A stretch of 8,179 bases of DNA from Alistipes sp. CAG:268 (GCA_000434235.1 FR892015.1:59680-67858), one strand, 5' to 3'; counted from the first letter of the stretch, positions 1-6,857 are shown. Notes: generated by a model from the letters alone, not told the origin. Made by a program: numbers and translations.

Positions 1-543
1 GAGCGTGGTGATGGTCGATCCGTCGCAGAGATGCATCCGCACGTACTCCCCTTCGCTTTCGATATAGACAATGTCGGCGATACGGACGAGCGAGACCTTG
101 TAGTCGGCCTTGACGGAGATGTATTCGCGGTCTTTGGGTGTGGCCTCCGAGTCGCTGTCCGGCTGGGCCGGAAGCCTCCCCTGGCGGAGTTCGTAGAGCG
201 AATTGGCCTTGGCGGCGGCGCGGCTGAAGTCGGCGAAGCTGAACGGCTTGAGCAGGTAGTCCACCGCGTCGAGCTTGAATCCGTCGATGGCGTATTCCGA
301 GTAGGCCGTGGTGAAGACGACCATCGGCCGGTCGGTCAGCGCACGGACGAAGTCCACCCCGTTCAGGTCCGGCATGTTGATGTCCACGAAGATCAGATCG
401 ACCCGTTCGGAGGCCAGCCGCTGCTGGGCCTCGATGGCGTTGTTGAACGTGGCGGCCAGTTCGAGGTAGGGGATTTTGGCGATATAGGCGGATATCTGGC
501 GCAGAGCCAGCGGCTCGTCGTCGATGGCGATACATTTAAGCAT
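1..543 (-). CDS. LytTR-family response regulator, 3' end cut by window edge
   Basis: Cytoplasmic response regulator that would accept phosphate from the neighbouring LytS-type kinase and bind DNA through a LytTR domain. 181 residues are visible and the frame is still open at base 1. The receiver domain spans about residues 1-120: acidic pair D8/D9, phosphoacceptor D54 in the stretch FVDINMPDLNG, T78/T79, and K99 followed by P100. A polar linker (about 121-138, rich in D, S and P) leads to the start of a LytTR domain (YISVKADYKV from 141, then IVYIESEGEYV). LytTR domains are about 100 residues, so roughly 60 residues should lie outside the window. The ATG at 543 is chosen because the receiver fold starts at once (MLKCIAIDDEP) and overlaps the end of the kinase gene by 8 nt, which suggests translational coupling. 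The family assignment is secure; the regulon is unknown. Confidence 0.93.
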   Translation of the reverse strand, partial: MLKCIAIDDEPLALRQISAYIAKIPYLELAATFNNAIEAQQRLASERVDLIFVDINMPDLNGVDFVRALTDRPMVVFTTAYSEYAIDGFKLDAVDYLLKPFSFADFSRAAAKANSLYELRQGRLPAQPDSDSEATPKDREYISVKADYKVSLVRIADIVYIESEGEYVRMHLCDGSTITTL

Positions 544-1612
544 GGAGCGTCGGTATTACGAGGGTTACGGTGTAGGTCTCTTCCTCTTCGCGGATGTCGA
601 GCGAGTAGTTCTTCTCGCCGTAGATCAGCGCGAGGCGTTTGCGGACATTCTCCAGCCCGATGCCCGGATCGTTCTTCCGCCCGCCCGCCGGGGCCGTATG
701 GCGGCTGTTGGTCAGGGTGCTGGTCACCTGTCCGTCGGCATATTCGATCCGCAGGTGGATGAACGACGGGCGGTTGTAGCTGACGCCGTGCTTGAAGGCG
801 TTTTCGACGAAGACGATCAGCAGCAGCGGCGGGATCGAGACCTGCTCGGGCAGGTTGTCGGGATATTCCACGCGGATTTGCACGTCGTCGGTGTAGCGGA
901 TGCGCATCAGCTCGATGTAGTTCTTCAGGAACATGATGTCGCGGTTGAGCGAGATCCGCTCGCTGCCCGAGTCGTAGAGCACGTAGCGCATCATCTTCGA
1001 GAGCTCGATCACGGCATTCTTGGCCGATTCGGCATCGATGTCGATCAGCGCATGGATGTTGTTGAGCGTGTTCATGAAGAAGTGCGGGTTGATCTGGTAC
1101 TTCAGGTAGTCCATCTCGGCCTGCAGGTTCTGCCGCTTGAGCGCCTCCATCTGCTGTTCGTCGCGCATCGACTGGTAGATGAGCTTGATGCCGGTGTTGG
1201 CTCCGGTCATGAAGAAGCCGAGGATGACGTTCCAGTAGATCTCGAGGTTCGAGAACGAGGCCTTGCGGTAGGCATCGACCGCCTCCGCGTCGTCCTGCGG
1301 GCGAATGTCGAGCATGAGGTGCTCCTCGTAGAGCTCGACGAGCCAGAAGACTCCGATGATGAGCGCCAGATTGAGCAGCACGTATTTGCCGTATTTGCGG
1401 CGGAGCATGTACCTCGGGGCGAGGACGCAGTTGTGGATCAGGAAGATGATCAGGTAGGGCGCGATCTGCTGCCAGGCGATGAGTACGTTCTCGAGGTTGA
1501 TGTGCATCTCGGACATCATCTGCGAGTTGAGCACCGGCACGAGGATGATGGCCGACCAGACCATCAGGTAGAGCAGGTTTTCGCCTATGGCTTGTTTGCG
1601 CTGTATCTTCAT
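536..1612 (-). CDS. LytS/YehU-type sensor histidine kinase (His_kinase family)
   Basis: 358-residue inner-membrane sensor kinase that should phosphorylate the overlapping LytTR regulator. The N-terminal part has about four hydrophobic segments (near residues 13-31, 47-66, 76-97 and 124-147) and no separate extracellular sensor domain. A short coiled-coil-like stretch (about 148-172) leads to the His_kinase phosphoacceptor motif QINPHFFMN (173-181, His177). The ATP-binding part shows the N box FVENAFKHGVS (268-278) and a G box around DPGIGLENVRKRL (315-327). This short catalytic layout is typical of LytS/AgrC-like kinases rather than classical HisKA proteins. The frame is open further upstream, to 1927, but that part would overlap the acyl-CoA synthetase and has no kinase-like sequence, so ATG 1612 is preferred. 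No clear Shine-Dalgarno is present. A strong hairpin ends 14 nt before the start. The ligand is unknown. Confidence 0.93.
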   Translation of the reverse strand: MKIQRKQAIGENLLYLMVWSAIILVPVLNSQMMSEMHINLENVLIAWQQIAPYLIIFLIHNCVLAPRYMLRRKYGKYVLLNLALIIGVFWLVELYEEHLMLDIRPQDDAEAVDAYRKASFSNLEIYWNVILGFFMTGANTGIKLIYQSMRDEQQMEALKRQNLQAEMDYLKYQINPHFFMNTLNNIHALIDIDAESAKNAVIELSKMMRYVLYDSGSERISLNRDIMFLKNYIELMRIRYTDDVQIRVEYPDNLPEQVSIPPLLLIVFVENAFKHGVSYNRPSFIHLRIEYADGQVTSTLTNSRHTAPAGGRKNDPGIGLENVRKRLALIYGEKNYSLDIREEEETYTVTLVIPTLHA

Positions 1613-1626
1613 GGGACGGAAAACGG

Positions 1627-1669
1627 CGGCGGAGGATCCGGCGTCGATGCGATCCCGGATCTTCCGCCG
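1627..1669 (-). terminator. Strong hairpin between acyl-CoA synthetase and kinase genes; possible weak terminator or attenuator
   Basis: Two 14-base arms (1627-1640 and 1656-1669) are inverted repeats with one mismatched pair (1634/1662), enclosing a 15-nt loop. In the minus-strand transcript the arms read CGGCGGAAGAUCCG and CGGAUCCUCCGCCG, with a C/A mismatch inside. Only a short CCGUUUU follows the stem, so classic termination would be weak. The hairpin begins 19 nt after the synthetase stop codon and ends 14 nt before the kinase ATG. It could therefore reduce read-through into the two-component genes or modulate kinase translation. The structure is seen in the sequence; the function is inferred. 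Confidence 0.5.
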
Positions 1670-1688
1670 CGAGTCTTGATTCGTGGTG

Positions 1689-3389
1689 TCAGTTGTCGAG
1701 CAGCGAGGCGCTGTAGAGGAAACGCTTGATACTCCGCTTGGGGGTCTTCTCGAACTCGGTGGGGTAGATCGTGATGTCCGAGACGCGTTCGTAGGCGGCC
1801 AGCTGCCTGTTGAGCTCCTGCAGGTTGTTCTGCATGATCTGCGGCAGTTCCGACTTGTCGATGCCCTCGGCGTCGGCCTGTTCGTAGTCCGGCACCACGA
1901 GGGCCCGCAGGCGGCCGTTGCCGGCATCGAGCACGAGCGATTCGAGTACCATATACATGTTGTTGAGTTTGTCCTCGATCTCCTCGGGGTAGATGTTCTG
2001 TCCGTTGCCCGAGAGGATCATCGTCTTCGACCGGCCGCGGATGTAGAGCGTGCCGTCGGGGTCCATCGTGCCCATGTCGCCAGTGTGGAGCCACCCCTCG
2101 TCGTCGAGCACCTGCTGCGTATCCTTCTCGTTCTTGTAGTAGCCCTTCATGACGTGCTCGCCGCGCACGAAGATCTCGCCGGCCACATGCTCCGGATCGG
2201 ACGATTCGATCCTCACCTCGAGCAGCCCCTTCAGGTAGCGGCCGCACGAACTGGGCTTGAACTCGTTGTCGGGCGTGAAACTGATGAGCGGGGCGCATTC
2301 GGTCATGCCGTAGCCGATCGTGATCGGGAAGTGGATCTTCATCAGGAAGGATTCGGTCTCCTGGTTCATCGGGGCGCCGCCGACGATGAATATCGTGACG
2401 TTCCCGCCGAAAGCGTCCATGAGCTTCTTGCGGATGACCGAATAGATGGCCGTATTGAGCAGCGGAATCTTCATGGCGATCGACATGGGGCCCTTCTCCA
2501 GCATCGGGAGCACCTGCTTGCGGTAGATCTTCTCGAGGATCATCGGCACGCAACAGATGATCGTGGGCTTCACGACGGCCATAGCCTCGATGAGGATCTT
2601 CGGCGAGGGGATGCGGCCCAGCAGCGTGACGTGGCCGCCGACGGCCAGCGGGGCGAGGAAGTCGAACGCGCATCCATAGGCGTGGGCCAGCGGGAGGAAC
2701 GAGAGGGTGCGGCCGCCGCGCTGGAAATAGTAGGTCCCGGTCTGGGTGTTGAGCGCCGTCTTGGCGAAAAGGACGTTGCCCGTGAGGTTGTTCACCGTGA
2801 GCATCACGCCTTTGGAGTATCCGGTCGTTCCGGAGGTGTAGTTGAGCAGGATGACGCGGTCGTTCGGGATATCGGGGTATTTGATGTCGCTGACGCTGAA
2901 CCCGCGGGGGTATTTCGACCGGTAATTCTTTAGGATGTCGTGCTGAAACTTGGTGAGCGACTTTCCGTTGCGTTCGAAGATGACGTGGAAGTCCGTCAGC
3001 GAGAAGACCGCCTCGATCTGGCGGATGTGGTCCTCGTCGATCACGTCCCAGAAGTTGTCGCCGAGGAAGAGCAGTCGGCTCTCCGAGTGGTTGATGATGT
3101 GCGTCACGTCGGCCGGCGTGAAATCCTGGAGGATCGGGACGATGACGGCGCCGTAGGTGATCGTGGCGATGTAGGTGATGCACCAGCGGGGATTGTTGCG
3201 GCCGATCAGTGCAATCTTGTCGCCCTGCTTGATTCCCGCCTTCTTGAAAAGCAGGTGGAGTTTGGCAATCTCCTTGGCCATTTCGTAGTACGAAAAGGTC
3301 TCGTTCTTGAAGTAGTCGGTCAGCGCCGACATTTCGCGGTTCTCCCGGAAACTGGCTTCGTATATCTTGATCAGATTCTCCTCTAACAT
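1689..3389 (-). CDS. AMP-binding long-chain acyl-CoA (or acyl-ACP) synthetase
   Basis: 566-residue adenylate-forming enzyme that would activate a fatty acid with ATP to acyl-AMP and then transfer it to CoA or ACP; probably cytoplasmic or membrane-associated. Motifs in order: P-loop YTSGTTGYSKG (184-194), FLPLAHAYG (231-239), GYGMTECAP (359-367), GWLHTGDMG (432-440) and the hinge region RGRSKTMILSGNGQNIYPEE (451-470). The C-terminal A10 region reads EKTPKRSIKRF. A serine (S553) sits where ungapped alignment with the usual TPTLKLKR-type motif would place the catalytic lysine, with K551 and K555 flanking it. The frame is open up to 3548, but the extra 53 residues are Pro/Arg-rich and overlap plsY, so ATG 3389 (MLEENLIKIYEASF) is preferred. 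It lies 49 nt after plsY on the same strand with no promoter-like element between, so the two are probably co-transcribed. The exact substrate is not determinable; an O-succinylbenzoate or other acid ligase is less likely given its FACL-like motifs. Confidence 0.9.
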   Translation of the reverse strand: MLEENLIKIYEASFRENREMSALTDYFKNETFSYYEMAKEIAKLHLLFKKAGIKQGDKIALIGRNNPRWCITYIATITYGAVIVPILQDFTPADVTHIINHSESRLLFLGDNFWDVIDEDHIRQIEAVFSLTDFHVIFERNGKSLTKFQHDILKNYRSKYPRGFSVSDIKYPDIPNDRVILLNYTSGTTGYSKGVMLTVNNLTGNVLFAKTALNTQTGTYYFQRGGRTLSFLPLAHAYGCAFDFLAPLAVGGHVTLLGRIPSPKILIEAMAVVKPTIICCVPMILEKIYRKQVLPMLEKGPMSIAMKIPLLNTAIYSVIRKKLMDAFGGNVTIFIVGGAPMNQETESFLMKIHFPITIGYGMTECAPLISFTPDNEFKPSSCGRYLKGLLEVRIESSDPEHVAGEIFVRGEHVMKGYYKNEKDTQQVLDDEGWLHTGDMGTMDPDGTLYIRGRSKTMILSGNGQNIYPEEIEDKLNNMYMVLESLVLDAGNGRLRALVVPDYEQADAEGIDKSELPQIMQNNLQELNRQLAAYERVSDITIYPTEFEKTPKRSIKRFLYSASLLDN

Positions 3390-3438
3390 GGCAGTTGGTC
3401 TGTGTGTGTTTCGGTCGGTATGGCGGACGGTCGGCAGG

Positions 3439-4215
3439 CTATTCCGCCCTTTTGCCGGCTGCGGCATCCTTCCCGGCGGCATCCTTCCCGGCGTCGTCCT
3501 TTCGGGTCGATTCCTTTCCGGCCGGGGCGGCGGCTCCGGGTGCGGCACCCGGGGCTCCGGGGGCCTTTGCCTGTTGGGGCTTCCAGATGTAGATCTTCGA
3601 TTCGGTGCCGGCGCGCAGCCGCTCGATATTCTTGCGGTGCGTGTAGAGCAGCAGGACGGCGATGACGAACGAGAAGACGACGAACGGGACGGACTCGTTC
3701 ACCTTGGGCGAGATCATCGTGAATGCGGGGAAGCAGCATCCGGCGATCATCGACGAGAGCGAGACGTAGTGCGTGATCATGAGCACGACGAACCACACGC
3801 CGAAGCAGAGCAGTGCCACCGGGGGGTAGATTCCCGTGACGGCCCCGACGAGCGTGGCGACGCCCTTCCCGCCGCGGAATCCGGCGAAGATGGGGAAGAT
3901 GTGTCCGAGCACGGCGGCGAACACGGCGATGATCTTGAGGTTGATGAGCCACATGTCGCTGACGTTCTCGTCGTACTTGAGCATCTCGATGAGCGTGACG
4001 GCGACGAATCCCTTCAGGAAGTCGAGCGCGAAGACGGGCAGTGCGGCCCGGCGGCCCAGCACGCGGAGCATGTTGGTCGTTCCGGCGTTTTTCGAGCCGT
4101 ATTCGCGGATGTCGATGCCGTAGTATTTCTTGCCGATCCACACGGCGCTCGGAATCGAGCCCAGCAGATAGGCGATGATAATCATGGTGGTAGCGGTATA
4201 GTACGTCAGTATCAT
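3439..4215 (-). CDS. plsY: Glycerol-3-phosphate acyltransferase PlsY with low-complexity C-terminal tail
   Basis: Integral membrane enzyme that transfers the acyl group of acyl-phosphate (made by PlsX) to glycerol-3-phosphate, the first step of phospholipid synthesis. 258 residues with about five hydrophobic segments. The conserved blocks are visible: AYLLGSIPSA (15-24), GSKNAGTTNMLRVLG (40-54), DFLKG (65-69) and LGHIFPIFAGFRGGKGVAT (103-121). PlsY proteins are usually about 200-220 residues; here residues from about 214 onward form an extra tail rich in A, G, P and K, ending in pentapeptide repeats such as AGKDA. ATG 4215 is chosen because it follows a good -7 promoter element at 4243-4250; the internal ATG at 4185 (MIIIAYLLG) would also leave the core intact. 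It is the first gene of the leftward cluster. The core assignment is firm; the role of the tail is unknown. Confidence 0.95.
   Translation of the reverse strand: MILTYYTATTMIIIAYLLGSIPSAVWIGKKYYGIDIREYGSKNAGTTNMLRVLGRRAALPVFALDFLKGFVAVTLIEMLKYDENVSDMWLINLKIIAVFAAVLGHIFPIFAGFRGGKGVATLVGAVTGIYPPVALLCFGVWFVVLMITHYVSLSSMIAGCCFPAFTMISPKVNESVPFVVFSFVIAVLLLYTHRKNIERLRAGTESKIYIWKPQQAKAPGAPGAAPGAAAPAGKESTRKDDAGKDAAGKDAAAGKRAE
3448..3522 (-). repeat. 15-bp tandem repeat array in the 3' end of plsY
   Basis: Two perfect adjacent copies of the 15-mer GGCATCCTTCCCGGC (plus strand) occupy 3463-3477 and 3478-3492. They are flanked by degenerate units at 3493-3507, 3508-3522 and probably 3448-3462. Read on the coding strand, the units give pentapeptides AGKES, TRKDD, AGKDA, AGKDA, AAGKR. 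The unit is a multiple of three, so copy-number change by slippage would keep the frame. The repeats form the last part of the PlsY tail. Confidence 0.8.
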
Positions 4216-4242
4216 GGTCGTTTGTCCGGTAAGTTTTATTGG

Positions 4243-4250
4243 CAAATATA
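4243..4250 (-). promoter_or_regulatory. Bacteroidota-type -7 promoter element for plsY
   Basis: On the minus strand this reads TATATTTG, a full match to the TAnnTTTG -7 consensus of Bacteroidota primary-sigma promoters. It lies 27 nt upstream of the plsY ATG at 4215, giving a short leader of about 20 nt. A -33 TTTG is not obvious; the nearest candidate is TTCG at 4269-4272 (minus strand) with an 18-nt spacer. The start site is inferred. Confidence 0.6.
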
Positions 4251-4322
4251 ATGAATTTTTCCGGATCGCGAAGCCCGAATGCAAAAAACGGAGCGGCCGG
4301 AGGGCTTTTCGGAAGAATTTGT

Positions 4323-4330
4323 TATCTTTG
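4323..4330 (+). promoter_or_regulatory. Bacteroidota-type -7 promoter element for the yitT-like gene
   Basis: TATCTTTG matches TAnnTTTG exactly, and its context TTTGTTATCTTTGCAC is typical of Bacteroidota promoters. No convincing -33 TTTG is found 19-21 nt upstream. If used, it gives a leader of about 95 nt before the ATG at 4433. It probably serves the rightward genes that follow. Confidence 0.65.
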
Positions 4331-4360
4331 CACACTTGTTCCTCCGCGGCTTTTCGCGAA

Positions 4361-4385
4361 GGCTTCCGGACGGTTTCCGGAACCC
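4361..4385 (+). other. Small hairpin in the leader of the YitT-like gene
   Basis: TTCCGGA (4364-4370) pairs with TCCGGAA (4376-4382) around the 5-nt loop CGGTT, and two further G-C pairs form outside a C/C mismatch. The same bases also form two TTCCGGA copies 11 bp apart, about one helical turn. It sits some 30 nt after the inferred start site and about 47 nt before the ATG, with no U-run after it, so a terminator is unlikely. It could be leader structure, an operator, or chance in GC-rich DNA. Confidence 0.3.
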
Positions 4386-4432
4386 GTGCGGAGCGAGGTA
4401 CGACGAAGAACCAACTAAAGCTATCTGACTAT

Positions 4433-5425
4433 ATGATGAAAACGAAGGCATTTCTTGAGCCGATGGGGTCGTGGGCGTGGTGGCGCTCGTGGATCCTGAT
4501 CTTTTTCGGATGTTCGGTGATGGGTACCGGGTTCGTGTTGTTCGTCAATCCCTACAACTTCGTGCCGGGCGGCGTCTACGGCATGGGTATCGTCCTGCAC
4601 AACATCTTCCCGTCGATCCAGGTCGGAACGTTCGGCTACATGTTCGACATCCCGCTGATGATCATCGCCATGCTCGTCTTCGGCGGGCAGTTCGGCACCC
4701 GCACGGTGCTGGCGGCGCTCTTCACGCCGGGATTCATGAACATCCTCACGCGGCTGGTCTATCCCGATGCCGCGGCCGTGGAGTCGCTCGACCCCTCGCT
4801 GCTGCTGGGCGGCCGGCTCGATCTGTCGAACGACCTGCTGCTGACGTGCGTGATCGGCGCCGTGGTGATCGGCGTCGGACAGGGCATCGTCGTGCGGCAG
4901 CAGGCCACTACGGGCGGCACCGACATCGTGGCGATGCTGTTGCAGAAATATGCCGGGATCAAGTTCTCGACGGGCATCTTCCTGGCAGACGGCTTTGTCG
5001 TGCTGTCGGGCCTCGTGGTCATCGGCTTCGGACTGGGAACCGGCGACGCCGACCCCAAGGGGTGGATGCTGACGCTCTATTCGCTCATCACGATCTACAT
5101 CACTTCGCGGGTGATCGCATACATGCTCAACGGCGCCTCGTACGACAAACTGCTGTTCATCATCAGCAACCGGCACGAGGACCTCAAGCGCTTCATTATC
5201 GAGGATCTGGACCGCAGCGCGACCTACATCAAGGCCAAGGGCATGTACACCGATGCGCCGCGCGACATGATCTTCCTGGTGGTGAGCCGCAAGGAGGTGC
5301 ATCTGGTGCAGCACCAGATCCGCGAGATCGATCCGCGGGCCTTCGTGGTCGTGACGGATGCCTACGAGACCTTCGGCGAGGGCTTCAAGCAGTTCCCCGA
5401 CAAGAACTCGATACAGGCGGAATAA
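4433..5425 (+). CDS. YitT family membrane protein with C-terminal DUF2179 domain
   Basis: 330-residue membrane protein of the YitT/DUF161 group, whose biochemical role is not established. Hydrophobic segments occur near residues 20-39, 44-60, 68-84, 88-108, 134-154, 181-202 and 211-231. The conserved NPYNFVPGGVYGMGIVL (39-55) and ATTGGTDIVAMLLQK (158-172) blocks are the usual YitT signatures. From about residue 236 a soluble DUF2179 domain follows (YDKLLFIIS, then RSATYIKAKGMYT and MIFLVVSRKE). The frame is open upstream to 4214, but those 73 residues cross the promoter at 4323 and look non-coding. Two in-frame ATGs sit together at 4433 and 4436; the first is used here. No Shine-Dalgarno is seen; the bases just before the start are AT-rich. 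miaB begins 4 nt after the stop, so the two are very likely co-transcribed. Confidence 0.92.
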   Translation: MMKTKAFLEPMGSWAWWRSWILIFFGCSVMGTGFVLFVNPYNFVPGGVYGMGIVLHNIFPSIQVGTFGYMFDIPLMIIAMLVFGGQFGTRTVLAALFTPGFMNILTRLVYPDAAAVESLDPSLLLGGRLDLSNDLLLTCVIGAVVIGVGQGIVVRQQATTGGTDIVAMLLQKYAGIKFSTGIFLADGFVVLSGLVVIGFGLGTGDADPKGWMLTLYSLITIYITSRVIAYMLNGASYDKLLFIISNRHEDLKRFIIEDLDRSATYIKAKGMYTDAPRDMIFLVVSRKEVHLVQHQIREIDPRAFVVVTDAYETFGEGFKQFPDKNSIQAE

Positions 5426-5429
5426 AAGA

Positions 5430-6833
5430 ATGGATTTGAATTTGGATTTGAAACTGAACGTGAATACACTGCGGCCGCTCGCGGGCGAGGGGCGCAAACT
5501 CTTTGTCGAAACCTACGGCTGCCAGATGAACGTCGGCGATACGGAGATCGTCGTCGCACTCATGCAGCAGGAGGGCTATGTCTATACGGAGCGGATCGCC
5601 GAGGCGGACGTCATCCTGATCAACACCTGCTCGATCCGCGACAACGCCGAGCAGCGGATCTGGGGGCGCCTGGCCGAGATGAAACGCTACCGCCGCGAAC
5701 GTCCGGGTCTGGTGATCGGCATCATCGGCTGCATGGCCGAGCGCCTGAAGGAGCAGCTTGTCGAGGGGCCGAATGCCGTCGATGTGGTGGCCGGGCCGGA
5801 TGCCTACCGCGACCTGCCGCGCCTGGTGCGCGAGGCCGAGGCCGGCGGCAAGGGGGTCAATGTGCTGCTCTCGACTGAGGAGACCTATGCCGAGATCGCT
5901 CCGGTGCGCCTCGACCGCAACGGCGTGAGCGCCTTCGTGGGCATCATGCGCGGATGCAACAACTTCTGCTCCTACTGCGTGGTTCCCTATACGCGGGGCC
6001 GCGAACGGAGCCGTGATGCGGAGACCATCGTCGCCGAGGCCCGGAGCCTCTTCGAGAACGGCTACCGCGAGGTCACGCTGCTCGGTCAGAACGTCAATTC
6101 CTACCGGGCGGGCGATGTCGATTTCCCGGAGCTCATGCGGCGCGTGGCGTCGATCTCGCCGCTGCTGCGCGTGCGTTTCGCCACCTCCCATCCCAAGGAC
6201 ATGAGCGACCGCCTGCTGGAGGTCATGGCCTCGATGCCCAACATCTGCCGGACGATCCACCTTCCGGCCCAGTCGGGCGCCACGTCGATGCTCGAGCGGA
6301 TGAACCGCAAGTACACGCGTGAGTGGTATCTCGGCCGGATTGCGGCCATCCGCAGCTACCTGCCCGACTGCGCCATCACGACCGACCTGATCGCCGGCTT
6401 CTCGGGCGAGACCGAGCAGGAACATCTCGAGACCCTTTCGCTTATGCGCGAGGTGGGTTACGAATTCGCCTACATGTTCAAGTATTCGGAGCGTCCGGGG
6501 ACCTTCGCCTCGAAGCACCTCCCGGACGACGTGCCCGACGAGGTGAAGTCGCGCCGCCTGTCCGAGATCATCGCCCTGCAGAACGAACTGGGCCATGCGA
6601 GCAACCTGCGCGACGTGGGCCGGGAGTTCGAGGTGCTCGTCGAGGGCACGTCGAAGCGCAACCCCGACCAGTTGTCGGGCCGCACGTCGCAGAACAAGGT
6701 GGTGGTCTTCGACAGCGGCACGCACCGCGTGGGCGATTACGTGCGCGTGCGGATCACGGGATGCACGCCCGCGACGCTCATCGGCGAAGAGGTCGCGCAG
6801 CCGTCCTGCGGCGAAGAGGTCGCGCAGCAGTAG
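5430..6833 (+). CDS. miaB: tRNA-2-methylthio-N6-dimethylallyladenosine synthase MiaB
   Basis: 467-residue cytoplasmic radical-SAM methylthiotransferase that converts i6A37 to ms2i6A37 in tRNAs reading UNN codons. The N-terminal UPF0004 domain carries auxiliary-cluster cysteines C31 (ETYGCQMN), C67 (NTCSIRDNAEQ) and C101 (IGCMAERLK). The radical-SAM motif is RGCNNFCSYC with C176, C180 and C183. A TRAM domain spans about 395-455. The NTCSIRDNAEQRIWGRL stretch is typical of MiaB rather than RimO or MtaB. ATG 5430, 4 nt after the yitT-like stop, is chosen; the upstream part of the frame lies inside that gene. The start is oddly AT-rich, with a 12-bp repeat encoding DLNL-DLKL before the conserved core. 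The protein ends with GEEVAQPSCGEEVAQQ, where an 18-bp stretch is duplicated past the usual TRAM end. Confidence 0.96.
   Translation: MDLNLDLKLNVNTLRPLAGEGRKLFVETYGCQMNVGDTEIVVALMQQEGYVYTERIAEADVILINTCSIRDNAEQRIWGRLAEMKRYRRERPGLVIGIIGCMAERLKEQLVEGPNAVDVVAGPDAYRDLPRLVREAEAGGKGVNVLLSTEETYAEIAPVRLDRNGVSAFVGIMRGCNNFCSYCVVPYTRGRERSRDAETIVAEARSLFENGYREVTLLGQNVNSYRAGDVDFPELMRRVASISPLLRVRFATSHPKDMSDRLLEVMASMPNICRTIHLPAQSGATSMLERMNRKYTREWYLGRIAAIRSYLPDCAITTDLIAGFSGETEQEHLETLSLMREVGYEFAYMFKYSERPGTFASKHLPDDVPDEVKSRRLSEIIALQNELGHASNLRDVGREFEVLVEGTSKRNPDQLSGRTSQNKVVVFDSGTHRVGDYVRVRITGCTPATLIGEEVAQPSCGEEVAQQ
5431..5452 (+). repeat. 12-bp period direct repeat at the 5' end of miaB
   Basis: TGGATTTGAA occurs at 5431-5440 and 5443-5452, giving the N-terminal sequence DLNLDLKL. 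The patch is much richer in A and T than the rest of the gene. It may simply keep the start codon free of mRNA structure. Confidence 0.6.
6783..6827 (+). repeat. 18-bp perfect direct repeat at the 3' end of miaB
   Basis: GGCGAAGAGGTCGCGCAG occurs at 6783-6800 and again at 6810-6827, separated by the 9-nt spacer CCGTCCTGC. Both copies are in frame and encode GEEVAQ. The second copy ends one codon before the miaB stop, so the repeat lengthens the protein by nine residues without touching the TRAM core. Confidence 0.85.
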
Positions 6834-6857
6834 TTTTTGGTACAACAAGTTAAAGGC

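Noticed and set aside
524..1729. A 401-codon plus-strand frame opposite the histidine kinase
   Set aside because: The opposite strand carries a full kinase with H, N and G boxes. The plus frame has biased D/V/E/H-rich composition and no family features, and fits the same antisense artefact.
1683..2933. Plus-strand open frame of 416 codons opposite the acyl-CoA synthetase
   Set aside because: It is antisense to an enzyme with every adenylation motif. It has the same shadow composition and no promoter or start context.
3390..3548. N-terminal extension of the acyl-CoA synthetase reading upstream into plsY
   Set aside because: The extra 53 residues are Pro/Arg-rich and overlap the plsY coding region. 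Normal N-terminal sequence begins at the ATG at 3389.
4214..4432. Upstream extension of the YitT-like frame
   Set aside because: It spans both divergent promoter elements and the leader hairpin and contains no YitT-like sequence. The double ATG at 4433/4436 fits the family N-terminus.
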